Of a stretch of 45,212 nucleotides of DNA, positions 14,682-22,842 are shown one piece after another. The notes beneath the pieces were generated by a model that had not been told where the DNA came from, searched no databases, and saw only the letters and a list, made by a program, of their open reading frames with translations. The translations under genes were made by a program, and so were the position numbers. Numbering within the stretch: position 1 is the first letter of the stretch; each line of letters opens with the position of its first letter. The DNA is from JBNJGT01 sp051819765. Lineage in GTDB: Archaea > Nanobdellota > Nanobdellia > Woesearchaeales > JACJVW01. The stretch lies in NCBI GenBank assembly GCA_051819765.1, contig JBNJGT010000005.1, positions 1 to 45,212 of the forward strand. Direction: 5' to 3'.

Positions 14682-15818
14682 ATGAACACGAAAGATTCTG
14701 ACGAGATGGTGTACAGTTACGCGACTGAAGTCTCCCAGCTTGAGGAGGAAAATCGCATCCTGAAAGAGACCCTGGATGGCATGAAAGCCGAACTCCAGCG
14801 GATCAAGAAGCCACCCCTTATGGTATGTGACGTCCGGGAAGTCATCAATGACCACCAAGCAATCATCCGCATCCCAAACGGCAATTCATTCCTTGTTGAG
14901 ATGTCCCAGAATGCTGATAAGATTGTCGCTGGTGACACGGTGCTCACCGAACAAAAGAACCTGACCATCCTCAAGAAGATCAAATCAACCAAGACATTTG
15001 ATGTTGACAAATATGTAATCATTGACAAGCCAACCATAACTTGGCAGGAGATCGGCGGCCTCAAGGATCAGATCGAAGAGATAAAAGAGGTCATTGAATT
15101 GCCACTGACAAAGCCAGAGCTCTTCAAGAAGATCGGTATCAACCCACCAAAAGGGCTGCTCCTTCATGGGCCCCCTGGTACTGGGAAGACGTTGCTCGCA
15201 AAAGCTGCTGCCGCAAGCACAGACGCGACATTCATCCAGGTTGTAGGATCCGAACTTGTCCAAAAATTCATAGGTGAAGGTGCAAAGCTCGTAAAAGAGA
15301 TCTTCCAGCTTGCCCGTGAGAACTCACCCGCAATCATCTTCATAGATGAGCTTGATGCCCTTGCCGCAACCCGCATGGAACTCGGCACCTCAGGTGAACG
15401 CGAGGTCCAGCGGACCTTCATGCAGCTTTTGGCAGAGATTGACGGATTTAAGAATCTTGGTGATGTCAAGGTGGTTGGTTGTACCAACCGAAAAGAGATC
15501 CTTGACCCCGCAATAACAAGGCCAGGCCGCTTGGATCGGATGCTGCAGGTACCTAATCCTGAAGAGGAAGGGCGAAGGGAGATCTTCAAGATTCACACCC
15601 GTTACATGTCCATTGAAAGCAAGAAAACCGATCGTATCATCCGCCTTATGGAAGGCTTTTCAGGGGCAGAGATCCAGGCAGTCTGCACTGAAGCAGGCTA
15701 CTTTGCGATCAGGGACAATCGTACGACGATAAAGACAGAAGACTTTTTCAAGGCAATCGACAAAGTCAAGCAAAGTGAAGAGCACGAGAAAAAAGATTAC
15801 AAGCACATGTTTGGCTGA
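14682..15818 (+). CDS. pan: proteasome-activating nucleotidase (PAN)
   Basis: This 378-residue AAA+ ATPase unfolds proteins for the 20S proteasome. An N-terminal coiled coil (residues 14-44) leads to an OB domain (about 45-115) and the ATPase domain with Walker A GPPGTGKT (163-170), Walker B IIFIDELDAL and the arginine-finger region ITRPGRLDR. The C-terminus ends DYKHMFG, which is not the usual hydrophobic-Tyr-any residue (HbYX) motif that opens the proteasome gate. The start at 14682 is set by a TATA box (TTTTATAAAG, 14649-14659) about 27 bp upstream. A T-rich tract follows the stop. Confidence 0.92.
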   Translation: MNTKDSDEMVYSYATEVSQLEEENRILKETLDGMKAELQRIKKPPLMVCDVREVINDHQAIIRIPNGNSFLVEMSQNADKIVAGDTVLTEQKNLTILKKIKSTKTFDVDKYVIIDKPTITWQEIGGLKDQIEEIKEVIELPLTKPELFKKIGINPPKGLLLHGPPGTGKTLLAKAAAASTDATFIQVVGSELVQKFIGEGAKLVKEIFQLARENSPAIIFIDELDALAATRMELGTSGEREVQRTFMQLLAEIDGFKNLGDVKVVGCTNRKEILDPAITRPGRLDRMLQVPNPEEEGRREIFKIHTRYMSIESKKTDRIIRLMEGFSGAEIQAVCTEAGYFAIRDNRTTIKTEDFFKAIDKVKQSEEHEKKDYKHMFG

Positions 15819-15847
15819 ATCACTTTCTTTTTATTATACATCTTCTA

Positions 15848-15868
15848 GGCAACTCAAATCTAGTTGCC
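15848..15868. repeat. perfect 7-bp stem hairpin downstream of PAN
   Basis: GGCAACT (15848-15854) pairs perfectly with AGTTGCC (15862-15868) around a seven-base loop. It follows a T-rich stretch after the PAN stop. It may end or stabilise the PAN mRNA, or belong to a small RNA on either strand. Confidence 0.45.
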
Positions 15869-16015
15869 ACAGAAAAAGTGCAACAAACCCTCCCGGATGA
15901 TCACGGTACACACTAATTCCTCAAGCCGCAAGGCAAAAGCGAAGCTATTTTTGTACAGGTCAAGATCATAAAAAGTCAGTAAAGACCCCACTGGGTCCTG
16001 AATTCGAAAATTGAA

Positions 16016-16087
16016 GGTGCGCTCGGTAGTTACTCCAACTTATCATTTCAAAAGATCAAAGGGTGTTCACTTCGCTCATCGCGCACC
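16016..16087 (-). ncRNA. candidate small structured RNA (C/D-like)
   Basis: On the minus strand a 72-nt segment is closed by a perfect 7-bp terminal stem, GGTGCGC (16087-16081) with GCGCACC (16022-16016). The TATA box CTTATATAAG (16108-16117) is 25 bp from its first base. Inside are near-matches to all four C/D guide boxes in the right order and spacing: C GCGATGA, D' TTGA, C' ATGATAA, D CCGA, each with one mismatch. This suggests a 2'-O-methylation guide RNA, but the mismatches and the long terminal stem leave room for another small RNA. It does not fold as a tRNA. Confidence 0.45.
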
Positions 16088-16107
16088 ATTACCCAAAAAG
16101 ACCACTT

Positions 16108-16117
16108 CTTATATAAG
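16108..16117 (-). promoter_or_regulatory. palindromic TATA box upstream of candidate small RNA
   Basis: CTTATATAAG is a perfect palindrome and the only strong TATA element between PAN and the Trm5-like gene. No protein gene begins near it on either strand. On the minus strand it points to a start at 16087, exactly the paired 5' end of the candidate RNA. Confidence 0.5.
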
Positions 16118-16155
16118 TTTATGCTTAATCACTGACGTTTTTGTGATTTTGAGGA

Positions 16156-16980
16156 TTAATCAACCACCGCATCAACCGTGATCCGATGGACCCGTGGTGC
16201 ATACTGCCCGCACACCACGATCTCAGAAGACCGGCATTCCCGCCCCTTCCGCTCACAAGCTGCAAGCACCTTTTTGCGTGCCTCCTCGAACTCACTCTCA
16301 TTCTGGAAATCATAGAAATGCAACGTGCCGCCTGGCCTCAGGTGATCCAGCGCGATATCCAGGAACTCCTCACCCGTCTTGGGAAGCGGCATCACCACCC
16401 GATCAAAGCTCCGATCAGGCATCACCTCATGCACATCCCCTTGAATCAGATGAACATTCGAAAGCTTGTTCTTTTTCACATTTCGCAGGGCATATTCATG
16501 AGCCTCGGGATTCTTCTCAACACCATACACCAGTGCAGGCTTAGCGTTCTTTGCGATGACAATCGGAAAGGGCCCGATCCCTGAAAACATGACCAACACA
16601 TCCTCCCCCTCCTGCACAAGCCCAGCGATCCGTTTGCGCTCAGTACTGCTGCGGCTGGAAAAATAACAAGTCTCAGGATTCAGGTAAAAAGTGCAGGCAT
16701 TCTCCCTATACTGGGTCTCCTTACGGTTTTCACCTGCAACAACCGCCAATCCCTGGGTCCTGAATTCACCTTCATGGATTCCCGTCTTCTTGCACACCAC
16801 ATTCACGTTCTTGTGCAAGGAGAGGACAGTGTCAGCGATCAGCTGCTCCCGGTGGGATAGTTCCTCCGGAATCTCGATGATTGCGATATCTCCCACGATA
16901 TCATAGGATCGCACAACCTTCTCCAATTCATCCGGTGTCAAAGTATCCTGCAATGCCTCCTTGAGTGTTTTCGGTTTCAT
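16156..16980 (-). CDS. Trm5/TYW2-family tRNA methyltransferase
   Basis: This 274-residue class I methyltransferase resembles archaeal Trm5, which makes m1G37 next to the anticodon. An N-terminal D2-like segment (SYDIVGDIAIIEIPEEL) leads to YFSSRSSTERKRIAGLV and the SAM site FSGIGPFPIVIAK, with an acidic ribose contact in YGVEKNPEAHEYALRN. The catalytic-region MPLPKTGEEFL follows the GDVHEVM loop. The Arg-rich STER element favours Trm5 over TYW2. It lacks the N-terminal D1 domain of longer Trm5 proteins. It starts 2 bp after the FEN1 stop and is part of a minus-strand operon with FEN1, a nuclease-like protein and tRNA endonuclease. Confidence 0.82.
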   Translation of the reverse strand: MKPKTLKEALQDTLTPDELEKVVRSYDIVGDIAIIEIPEELSHREQLIADTVLSLHKNVNVVCKKTGIHEGEFRTQGLAVVAGENRKETQYRENACTFYLNPETCYFSSRSSTERKRIAGLVQEGEDVLVMFSGIGPFPIVIAKNAKPALVYGVEKNPEAHEYALRNVKKNKLSNVHLIQGDVHEVMPDRSFDRVVMPLPKTGEEFLDIALDHLRPGGTLHFYDFQNESEFEEARKKVLAACERKGRECRSSEIVVCGQYAPRVHRITVDAVVD

Positions 16981-16982
16981 TC

Positions 16983-18002
16983 TCAAAAATCCAGGAGTGA
17001 GCGCTGCTGGCTCTCCTTCATCTGCTCTTTCAACGTATCAAGGGTGGACTCGATCCGGTCTTCCGCGAAATTGTGAGTATCAACAAGTATCTTTTTCACC
17101 TCAGTAACATTCACTTCATTCCATTCCAGGGAATAGTCATCTGACACCGGCATTCTCCGTATCTGGTAGAAGACTTCCTGCCAGGGTTGATCAAACCCCC
17201 ACTCAACTTCAGAAAACAACTCATCGAAATCCTTCCCATACTTTTTCAAAAGTTTCAGTGCGGTCTTCGGGCCGACCCCCCTGACACCGCCAACATTATA
17301 ATCAGTCCCCACAAGCATTCCCAGCACAATCAATTGGTCTTGGTCAAGGGATAAAGCATTCAGAACCGATGATAATTCAATGAGCTCTGGTTTCACCCGC
17401 ACAGAAGTGTTTCCTTTCTTGCGCCGCCCCACGATTGAAAGATTCTTGACTATGCGGTCTGCTCCGAACAACAACACATCATTATCCTGGGTTGCGACCG
17501 CATAACAGTCTCCTTTTTTCACCATATGCGCTGCCTGTGCCTCCGCCTCATAGGGAGCGACCACGACTGGAATACCCATAGCAGAGAGCAATAACTGCGC
17601 CTCATTGATCATCTCCTTTGTGAGCCGTGCGGATCGGGACGCGTACTTTCGCATCCCTTCAACATCACCCTTGGTGACAGACTCATCATAGAGGTCCTGC
17701 GCCTCTGATTTGATCTTGCTTCGCCGTTCCAGTTCCTTTTTCTTGAGATCCGGCACCTCACCATCGAACACATACACAAGCTTGAGTCCCTTTTGCATGA
17801 GATTGGTGGTCCGGGTGAAAAGCCCCGTCAGATGGCTGGTAACATTCCCCTTAGAGTCGCGCAGCACCGACCCATCCCGCTGCCGGATAGTGGTCAGGAA
17901 CTGGTACAAGAACAGAGGGCCATCTACCACCAGCACTCTATTCGAAAGCTCATCCAGGCGCACATCCCGTGACTGCACGAGGTCTGTGATATCAACTCCC
18001 AT
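16983..18002 (-). CDS. fen: flap endonuclease 1
   Basis: The 339-residue protein is FEN1, which removes 5' flaps and RNA primers in replication and repair. Metal ligands appear in VLVVDGPLFLYQFL, VFDGEVP, VVAPYEAEAQA and ATQDNDVLLFG, with LVGTDYN later. The helix-two-turn-helix GVRGVGPKTALKLLKKYG binds DNA. The C-terminus QRSLLDF is a PCNA-interacting (PIP-like) motif. The start overlaps the end of the upstream nuclease-like gene by 11 bp. Confidence 0.95.
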   Translation of the reverse strand: MGVDITDLVQSRDVRLDELSNRVLVVDGPLFLYQFLTTIRQRDGSVLRDSKGNVTSHLTGLFTRTTNLMQKGLKLVYVFDGEVPDLKKKELERRSKIKSEAQDLYDESVTKGDVEGMRKYASRSARLTKEMINEAQLLLSAMGIPVVVAPYEAEAQAAHMVKKGDCYAVATQDNDVLLFGADRIVKNLSIVGRRKKGNTSVRVKPELIELSSVLNALSLDQDQLIVLGMLVGTDYNVGGVRGVGPKTALKLLKKYGKDFDELFSEVEWGFDQPWQEVFYQIRRMPVSDDYSLEWNEVNVTEVKKILVDTHNFAEDRIESTLDTLKEQMKESQQRSLLDF

Positions 18003-19044
18003 CCATATTCACCACCGTGATCGGCAACTGCTTGAGTTGTTCCTGCGCTTTCTTTGTCAGGGTACCTGTCGTCACGAACAGGACCGGCAGCTTCTTCATC
18101 TGCCCGGCAACAAACGCTGATGACAGATCACCATCATTCACCTGCTTTTTCTTGCGTGCCTTGCAATAATAGGGCAACTCTCCCACCTGTGAACTGACCA
18201 CCACATCAAAATCGATATCTGAATTCTTTCGTTGCACCGAATGTTCCAGAACCGTCACCCCTCGCTTCGCAAGAAATGACATGACCGCCGTTCCAAACTC
18301 GTCACTCATTTCAACCAGATGGGTTTGGGTACTCCCAGAGGGGGTCTGTTCACGGACAGGCTTCGGTGTAGCTGACTGAGGCTGCTTAGGTTCAACCGTT
18401 TTAGACACATCAGCCTGTTCAGAGCCCTTTGATTCTGAAGTGCTTGATTCTGGAGCCTCTGGTTTTTGAGGATCTGAGTCTTGAGTATTTGCTGAGGCCG
18501 ATGGTGGGTCTGCTGTTGATGAGTTCGATGCTGATGAATCTGAAGTAAAAGAAGCCTCAGTTGATTCAGGTTCTGTCGCTGTCTCGGGCTTAGGGTCTTC
18601 GGAAATATCCGCGCCAGCCTTGAAATACGCCTGCAGCAGCGGCTCAACATCAGAGACCAGAAACCACCGCCAAAAGAGATGCTTTTCACCATTAAAAGTG
18701 ACCTCCAGGGCTTTTGCAAAATCAGGGACATTGCGCAACGAGACCCGCACAAGAGTTTCCTGATCCGCATCCTTGAGGAGTTGCTTCTCTTGCAGAAGTC
18801 GGCAGGTCCGCTGATCCTTCTCATTGAGATAGGAGAGATACCCCTCCAGGCGAGGCTCATGTTCCGGCAGGAAATACAACCGGGAGCGCCCCACTGTGAA
18901 ATTGGTCATGCGCACCTTGCCTGATTCAACCAACTCAGAGAGCATGGCTGAGGCAAGGAATGAATCCTTCTTGAGGTGATTTGCAACCTCCATAGGCACA
19001 CAGGGCCCTTTAGTTCTCATGAATGCAAGAATCGTATCATACAT
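17992..19044 (-). CDS. winged-helix protein with Ser-rich linker and nuclease-like C-terminal domain
   Basis: The 350-residue protein has three parts. Residues 1-70 look like a winged helix (YDTILAFMRTKGPCVPMEVA, then DSFLASAMLSELVESGKVRM). A long Ser/Thr/Pro/Glu-rich linker covers about 150-245. The C-terminal 110 residues (NSDIDFDVVVSSQVGELPYY, then CKARKKKQVNDGDLSSAF) resemble a PDDEXK nuclease fold with D and a CKxR element, although the usual E-x-K reads CKA. I do not recognise a named family. Its place between FEN1 and tRNA endonuclease suggests nucleic-acid processing. A GTG at 19053 overlapping the upstream stop is an alternative start. Confidence 0.7.
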   Translation of the reverse strand: MYDTILAFMRTKGPCVPMEVANHLKKDSFLASAMLSELVESGKVRMTNFTVGRSRLYFLPEHEPRLEGYLSYLNEKDQRTCRLLQEKQLLKDADQETLVRVSLRNVPDFAKALEVTFNGEKHLFWRWFLVSDVEPLLQAYFKAGADISEDPKPETATEPESTEASFTSDSSASNSSTADPPSASANTQDSDPQKPEAPESSTSESKGSEQADVSKTVEPKQPQSATPKPVREQTPSGSTQTHLVEMSDEFGTAVMSFLAKRGVTVLEHSVQRKNSDIDFDVVVSSQVGELPYYCKARKKKQVNDGDLSSAFVAGQMKKLPVLFVTTGTLTKKAQEQLKQLPITVVNMDGS

Positions 19045-19049
19045 AGGTA

Positions 19050-19568
19050 TCACGGCCGTTTCCAAGCGATCTCATAATAAGTGACGTCAGACTCATCATC
19101 CACCAAGCCGATAAGGAGGCGTTTTTTTGTTGAATGAGCAACACGGTTCTTTGCCGCAAAATCATACCACGTAAGAACCGCACCCTCATGCACCGGATAC
19201 ACAACCCATTTGGCATGATCCTCTCCTGGTTTGACTCCCTTGTCATAGACCCTAAAATCACCCCCGAACTTGAGAGCGGTCTTCACGATGTATCCTCTCC
19301 GACGAAGATCCGCAAATACAGTATAGCGCACGACAAAGTGAGGCTCAACCCGTTTGGCTCGCTTGATGAACCGTTCAGGGGTATACGATTTACCCCGCCC
19401 ATCCTTGACAACAATCTTCTCCTTTTCCAGGAGAAACAAGGCTTCAAGCAGTGACAGCTGTATCTCTCCGGTTTTCAGGATAGTGCCGAACCGGCTTTTG
19501 TTGTACAGGTCCCGGGCAGGATCACTGCCTTCCAGGTTCACGAACGCATCAGAGAATATTCCCTCCAT
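19050..19568 (-). CDS. endA: tRNA-splicing endonuclease
   Basis: This 172-residue protein is the archaeal tRNA-intron endonuclease, which cuts bulge-helix-bulge motifs. The catalytic triad is present: Tyr in GDFRVYDKG, His in EDHAKWVVYPV and Lys in HSTKKRLLIGLV. The short length fits the homotetrameric type. The ATG at 19568 is chosen because a TATA box (TTTTTAAAT on the minus strand, about 19589-19597) lies 25 bp upstream, making it leaderless and the first gene of the four-gene operon running to 16156. Confidence 0.93.
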   Translation of the reverse strand: MEGIFSDAFVNLEGSDPARDLYNKSRFGTILKTGEIQLSLLEALFLLEKEKIVVKDGRGKSYTPERFIKRAKRVEPHFVVRYTVFADLRRRGYIVKTALKFGGDFRVYDKGVKPGEDHAKWVVYPVHEGAVLTWYDFAAKNRVAHSTKKRLLIGLVDDESDVTYYEIAWKRP

Positions 19569-19784
19569 ACCTGAAAAGAGCAAAAAGACATTTAAAAAGG
19601 TTCCTATCCAAAAGAAGTCTCCAAATTATCAATCTCAGTAATACGAAGCCCCAATTCTTATAAGTGATGTAAGATGGAGGCCCTACTGAGAGCCTCATTT
19701 AAAAAAGATCTAAAGGCGCAGCCACAGGAAATAAAAACTTCAATAAAAAAAGATATTTAAAAAGAAACAGGTTTTTCACCCCGT

Positions 19785-20690
19785 ATGCCTGAACCAATCC
19801 ATGTCACAATACTGGGAACAACCTGCATGGTGCCGACCAAGGAACGCAACCATAGCGCAAGCCTTTTGCGGTATAACCAATATGGTCTCCTTTTTGACTG
19901 CGGTGAAGGGACTCAACGCCAGATCAAGCTTGCAGACCTCAGACTCACTGAAATCACGCACCTTTTTATCAGCCATTGGCATGGTGACCATGTTTTGGGT
20001 ATCCCAGGCTTACTCCAAAGCCTTGGTGCCGCCGAATACCAACACACCCTCCACATCTACGGACCAAAAGGGACCCAGGAACACATGGACAACATGCTCA
20101 AAGCATTCGTCTTTGATAATCGGATTGATGTTCAGGTGCACGAGATCCATCATGATGGGCCAATTCTTGAGAATCGCCGCTTCACGGTCAGCGCCTATCA
20201 CCTTGAGCATGGCATAACGACCCTTGGCTACCGATTTATTGAAACCGATCAGCGCAGGATCAACCTGGAATTCATCCAGAAGAAAGGGATTCCCCAGGGT
20301 CCCTTGCTCGGCAAACTCCAGGCCAATCAGTCAATCATCCACAATGAAGAGACCATCACTCCTGACCAGGCAACCTACGTCGTTCCCGGAAAGAAAGTGG
20401 GAATCATCGCAGACACCCTCCTCTGCCCAAACTGCAACCGCATCGCAGAAGACGCGGACCTCCTCATTTCAGAAGCATCCTTTGCCTCAGACCTGGAAGA
20501 CAAAGCCGTGGAAAACAGGCACCTCACTGCCCAGCAGGCAGCCCAGATCGCCTCCCAAAACAACGTGAAAAAGCTGGTGCTCACCCACTTCAGCGCCCGT
20601 TACAAGTCAACCAAACCCATAGAAGAAGATGCACGCGTTGTTTTTCCTGACACCATATGCGCCTATGACCTCATGAAACTCAAGGTTTAA
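19785..20690 (+). CDS. rnz: ribonuclease Z (tRNA 3' processing)
   Basis: The 301-residue protein is the short form of RNase Z, which cuts tRNA precursors at the discriminator base. Motif II is HWHGDH in FISHWHGDHVLGIPG; the exosite region lies around PQGPLLGKLQ; GIIADTLLC carries the bridging Asp, and VLTHFSARY the late His. The TATA box is ATATTTAAAAA (19751-19761). It should process the tRNA-Leu embedded in the ribosomal operon, since that tRNA lacks encoded CCA. The 3' end overlaps the convergent histone gene by 11 bp. Confidence 0.96.
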   Translation: MPEPIHVTILGTTCMVPTKERNHSASLLRYNQYGLLFDCGEGTQRQIKLADLRLTEITHLFISHWHGDHVLGIPGLLQSLGAAEYQHTLHIYGPKGTQEHMDNMLKAFVFDNRIDVQVHEIHHDGPILENRRFTVSAYHLEHGITTLGYRFIETDQRRINLEFIQKKGIPQGPLLGKLQANQSIIHNEETITPDQATYVVPGKKVGIIADTLLCPNCNRIAEDADLLISEASFASDLEDKAVENRHLTAQQAAQIASQNNVKKLVLTHFSARYKSTKPIEEDARVVFPDTICAYDLMKLKV

Positions 20691-20874
20691 GCAGGTGCAC
20701 ATCCCTGGCCTTGACAGTCTTACGCCCGGCATGACTAGTAAAAAGGATGCTCTCCCGGGCCTTTACCTCGGCGTATTCAATGAGGATATCACGCAGTGCC
20801 GCTTTTGCATCCTCTGAGACACGTTGTGCCCCCACATGGGCAAACACTTTCTCGATTGAGGCGATGGGAAGCAT
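20680..20874 (-). CDS. archaeal histone
   Basis: This 64-residue protein is a minimal archaeal histone fold: PIASIEKVFAHVGAQRVSED opens helix 1, the long helix 2 follows, and AGRKTVKARDVHLLKP closes the fold. It has no tail. It would form dimers and wrap DNA into hypernucleosomes or tetramers. It is divergent from the Hjc gene with a 51-bp gap and one central TATA element. Confidence 0.95.
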   Translation of the reverse strand: MLPIASIEKVFAHVGAQRVSEDAKAALRDILIEYAEVKARESILFTSHAGRKTVKARDVHLLKP

Positions 20875-20895
20875 ACGCCCCTAGGACACGACAAG

Positions 20896-20904
20896 ATATT
20901 TAAA
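20896..20904. promoter_or_regulatory. shared divergent TATA element, histone/Hjc
   Basis: ATATTTAAA is nearly palindromic and centred at 20900, 26 bp from both the histone start (20874) and the Hjc start (20926). It is the only TATA-like element in the gap. Confidence 0.6.
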
Positions 20905-20925
20905 GCTTTGCACCCCTGACATACC

Positions 20926-21318
20926 ATGCGCATCAACACCAAAAATAAGGGTACTACAGGAGAACGAGAGCTTATCCATCTCTTCTGGAAGCACGGATGG
21001 GCAGCGTTTCGCGCAGCAGGCTCTGGTTCTGCCACACACCCGTGTCCAGACCTGATAGCAGGAAACCGCCTCAGGCGTGCAGGCATCGAATGCAAGCGTG
21101 CCAAGAAGACTTATAAATATATCACCAAAAAAGAGATTGAAGAGCTCCAGACCTTCTGCCAAGTATTTGGCGCTGAGCCCTGGATCGCAATCAAGTTCGA
21201 CGGCCTGGATTGGTTCTTCCTCATTCTTGAAGATCTCAAAGAGACACAGGCGGGCTTTGTCGTGACTGAAGAGATCACACGGAACAAGGGTTTACTCTTC
21301 GAAGAATTCCTAGGATAA
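20926..21318 (+). CDS. hjc: Holliday junction resolvase Hjc
   Basis: The 130-residue protein is archaeal Hjc, a PDDEXK nuclease that resolves four-way junctions. The active site is Glu in GTTGERELIHLFW, Asp in HPCPDLIAGN and the E-x-K in GIECKRAKK. Length and order match the family. It is leaderless from the shared promoter with the histone gene. Confidence 0.95.
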   Translation: MRINTKNKGTTGERELIHLFWKHGWAAFRAAGSGSATHPCPDLIAGNRLRRAGIECKRAKKTYKYITKKEIEELQTFCQVFGAEPWIAIKFDGLDWFFLILEDLKETQAGFVVTEEITRNKGLLFEEFLG

Positions 21319-21491
21319 GAGTGTGCTATACAGCCTGTATCTCCGTCTGCGGGGATGACACCCCAACCGACTAAAGCCCATGACCAGCGCCACCCCCTCA
21401 GATAAAGCAATCACATCCCGGCTTCCGGGCGAGCCAAAGTATTGATATCAGCAGAATGCAATCCATCCAGTATCTAAGAAGAATAAAAAAA
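21319..21491. other. GC-rich structured spacer
   Basis: No coding frame is credible here. Two compact stems stand out: GGGG-ATGACA-CCCC near 21354 and CCCGG-CTT-CCGGG near 21417. The segment is more GC-rich than most intergenic DNA in the window. It could be a small RNA or an intergenic transcription terminator between the convergent Hjc and FIST genes. Confidence 0.4.
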
Positions 21492-22589
21492 TTATTTTTT
21501 GAAGAACACCATGGTTGCGGTCTGGTTCACATGCCCAAGGTACTGTTCCCCATAGGTGCTGAACCCGATGGTAGGAATATCCGCAAACAGCTTGCCATAA
21601 TCCTCGGTTCTGCCCTCGCTTTTGAGTTGCAATGTCCGCAGGATGCAATTGAAATTCAGGATCGCCTCCATATCACCGAGCTGCTCCCGCATACGAGCGA
21701 TCTCATCTCTGGTCTCAGCCACCACATCCTTTGCTTCAAAAATCACGTATTCCATCCGATTTTTGATTGCGCAGTAGAAGACCACTGAATCACCATCCAC
21801 CTTTTGAGGACTGCGGATATACGGTTCATCGTTGATCTTCATCCCAAGCGGATTCTTCATGAAGTAGTTTGCAAGTTCTTCCTTTGGGACCCCGATCTGC
21901 TCAGCGTATGCCTCAGCTGCGGGCTTATCATTGAACTTATGCACTGTCCGTGTTGCTTCATCTACTTCAGTTGCAGTCAACCGCTTGCCGGTATCATCAA
22001 AACTTTGGGTCTTTCCGATCTTGAACCCTTTTCCTGGCCGTGCCAACAAAAGCACTGCAGCATCACTGTATTCATTCCCATTATGAAACACCTTTGTCTG
22101 CTTGAACGCCAGATCATCACCAGCAGAACCTCCCACGAACAAGACATCAGTAGCGTCTGAGAGCATCTCCATGAGCTTTTCCTCAGCACCACTCAGGCCA
22201 TCCACCAGCACCAAGCCCAGGTAATCCTGCATGCTCATGTTCCGCATGTCCTCGTGGAAATGTACCTGGAACGCATGCTTGACATCTTCAAAGGTATGCT
22301 CACCGCCCAGGTTTTCTATGACCGCTGCCTTGACCTCCCCAGCGCTTTCCGCATCAAAGGCCATGGCGACCACTGAGTTTTCAAGCATCTGTCCGCTGAC
22401 GATCTCCCCCGCAGTGGTACAACCGATCATTTCCTTACAAGGAACAGCTGAGTACAATTCAGTGGATATGCCCTCTAGTTTAGATGATGCGAAAAAGACC
22501 ACCAATTCAGCGTTTGCCAGTGTCTCTTTAATCTCCTCGACTGCTTCCTGTGCAGTTGGTTTGCTGCTATATGCGTATGTTACTCCCAT
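21492..22589 (-). CDS. FIST (N and C) domain sensory protein
   Basis: This 365-residue soluble protein is a FIST-family sensor. The N-terminal domain contains FFASSKLEG, PCKEMIGCTTAGEI and FVGGSAGDDLAFKQTKVFHN; the C-terminal domain ends with GFSTYGEQYLGHVNQTATMV. FIST proteins are thought to bind small ligands such as amino acids and feed signal transduction, but no output domain is attached. The ATG at 22589 is preceded by a strong GAGGTG 6 nt upstream. It is downstream of the 66-residue gene by 12 bp and divergent from the alcohol dehydrogenase and PAS regulator genes. Confidence 0.88.
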   Translation of the reverse strand: MGVTYAYSSKPTAQEAVEEIKETLANAELVVFFASSKLEGISTELYSAVPCKEMIGCTTAGEIVSGQMLENSVVAMAFDAESAGEVKAAVIENLGGEHTFEDVKHAFQVHFHEDMRNMSMQDYLGLVLVDGLSGAEEKLMEMLSDATDVLFVGGSAGDDLAFKQTKVFHNGNEYSDAAVLLLARPGKGFKIGKTQSFDDTGKRLTATEVDEATRTVHKFNDKPAAEAYAEQIGVPKEELANYFMKNPLGMKINDEPYIRSPQKVDGDSVVFYCAIKNRMEYVIFEAKDVVAETRDEIARMREQLGDMEAILNFNCILRTLQLKSEGRTEDYGKLFADIPTIGFSTYGEQYLGHVNQTATMVFFKK

Positions 22590-22601
22590 TTTATTCACCT
22601 C

Positions 22602-22802
22602 TTATATGGAAACGCCCCATTCCCGGGCAACGTCACGGAGGCGCCCCATGATCTCAGGATCATCAGGTGAATCCTCTTTATAACTCTTTACGTCTATACC
22701 CTTAAGAATCAGTTTTGTCGTCGTTGTTTGCGCCAAGAGCGTATTTCCCTGAGCCCGTCTTTCGATAAGCTCATCAATCATCCGTTTTATCTGACCTGTC
22801 AT
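22602..22802 (-). CDS. small protein upstream of FIST gene
   Basis: The 66-residue product begins MTGQIKRMIDELIERRAQGN and ends GRLRDVAREWGVSI; it is probably mostly helical. A GAGGTGAT sequence lies 3 nt before the ATG, supporting the start. I do not recognise the family. Close spacing to the FIST gene suggests the two proteins act together, perhaps as sensor and effector or adaptor. Confidence 0.65.
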   Translation of the reverse strand: MTGQIKRMIDELIERRAQGNTLLAQTTTTKLILKGIDVKSYKEDSPDDPEIMGRLRDVAREWGVSI

Positions 22803-22842
22803 AGTATCACCTCGATACAACATGTACATCTGGGAAACCAAA

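Larger units (their letters stand above)
15869..16155. other. non-coding gap between PAN and Trm5-like gene
   Basis: No credible reading frame is present. Apart from the candidate small RNA and its TATA box, the gap holds a short stem GACCC (15984-15988) with GGGTC (15993-15997) around CACT, and a GCC-GCAA-GGC hairpin near 15928. The whole stretch may be one longer structured transcript on the minus strand. Confidence 0.5.

Noticed and set aside
16016..16090. tRNA gene on either strand
   Set aside because: The 7-bp closing stem is tRNA-like, but no D arm, proper anticodon arm or canonical T loop (TTCRANY) can be formed on either strand.
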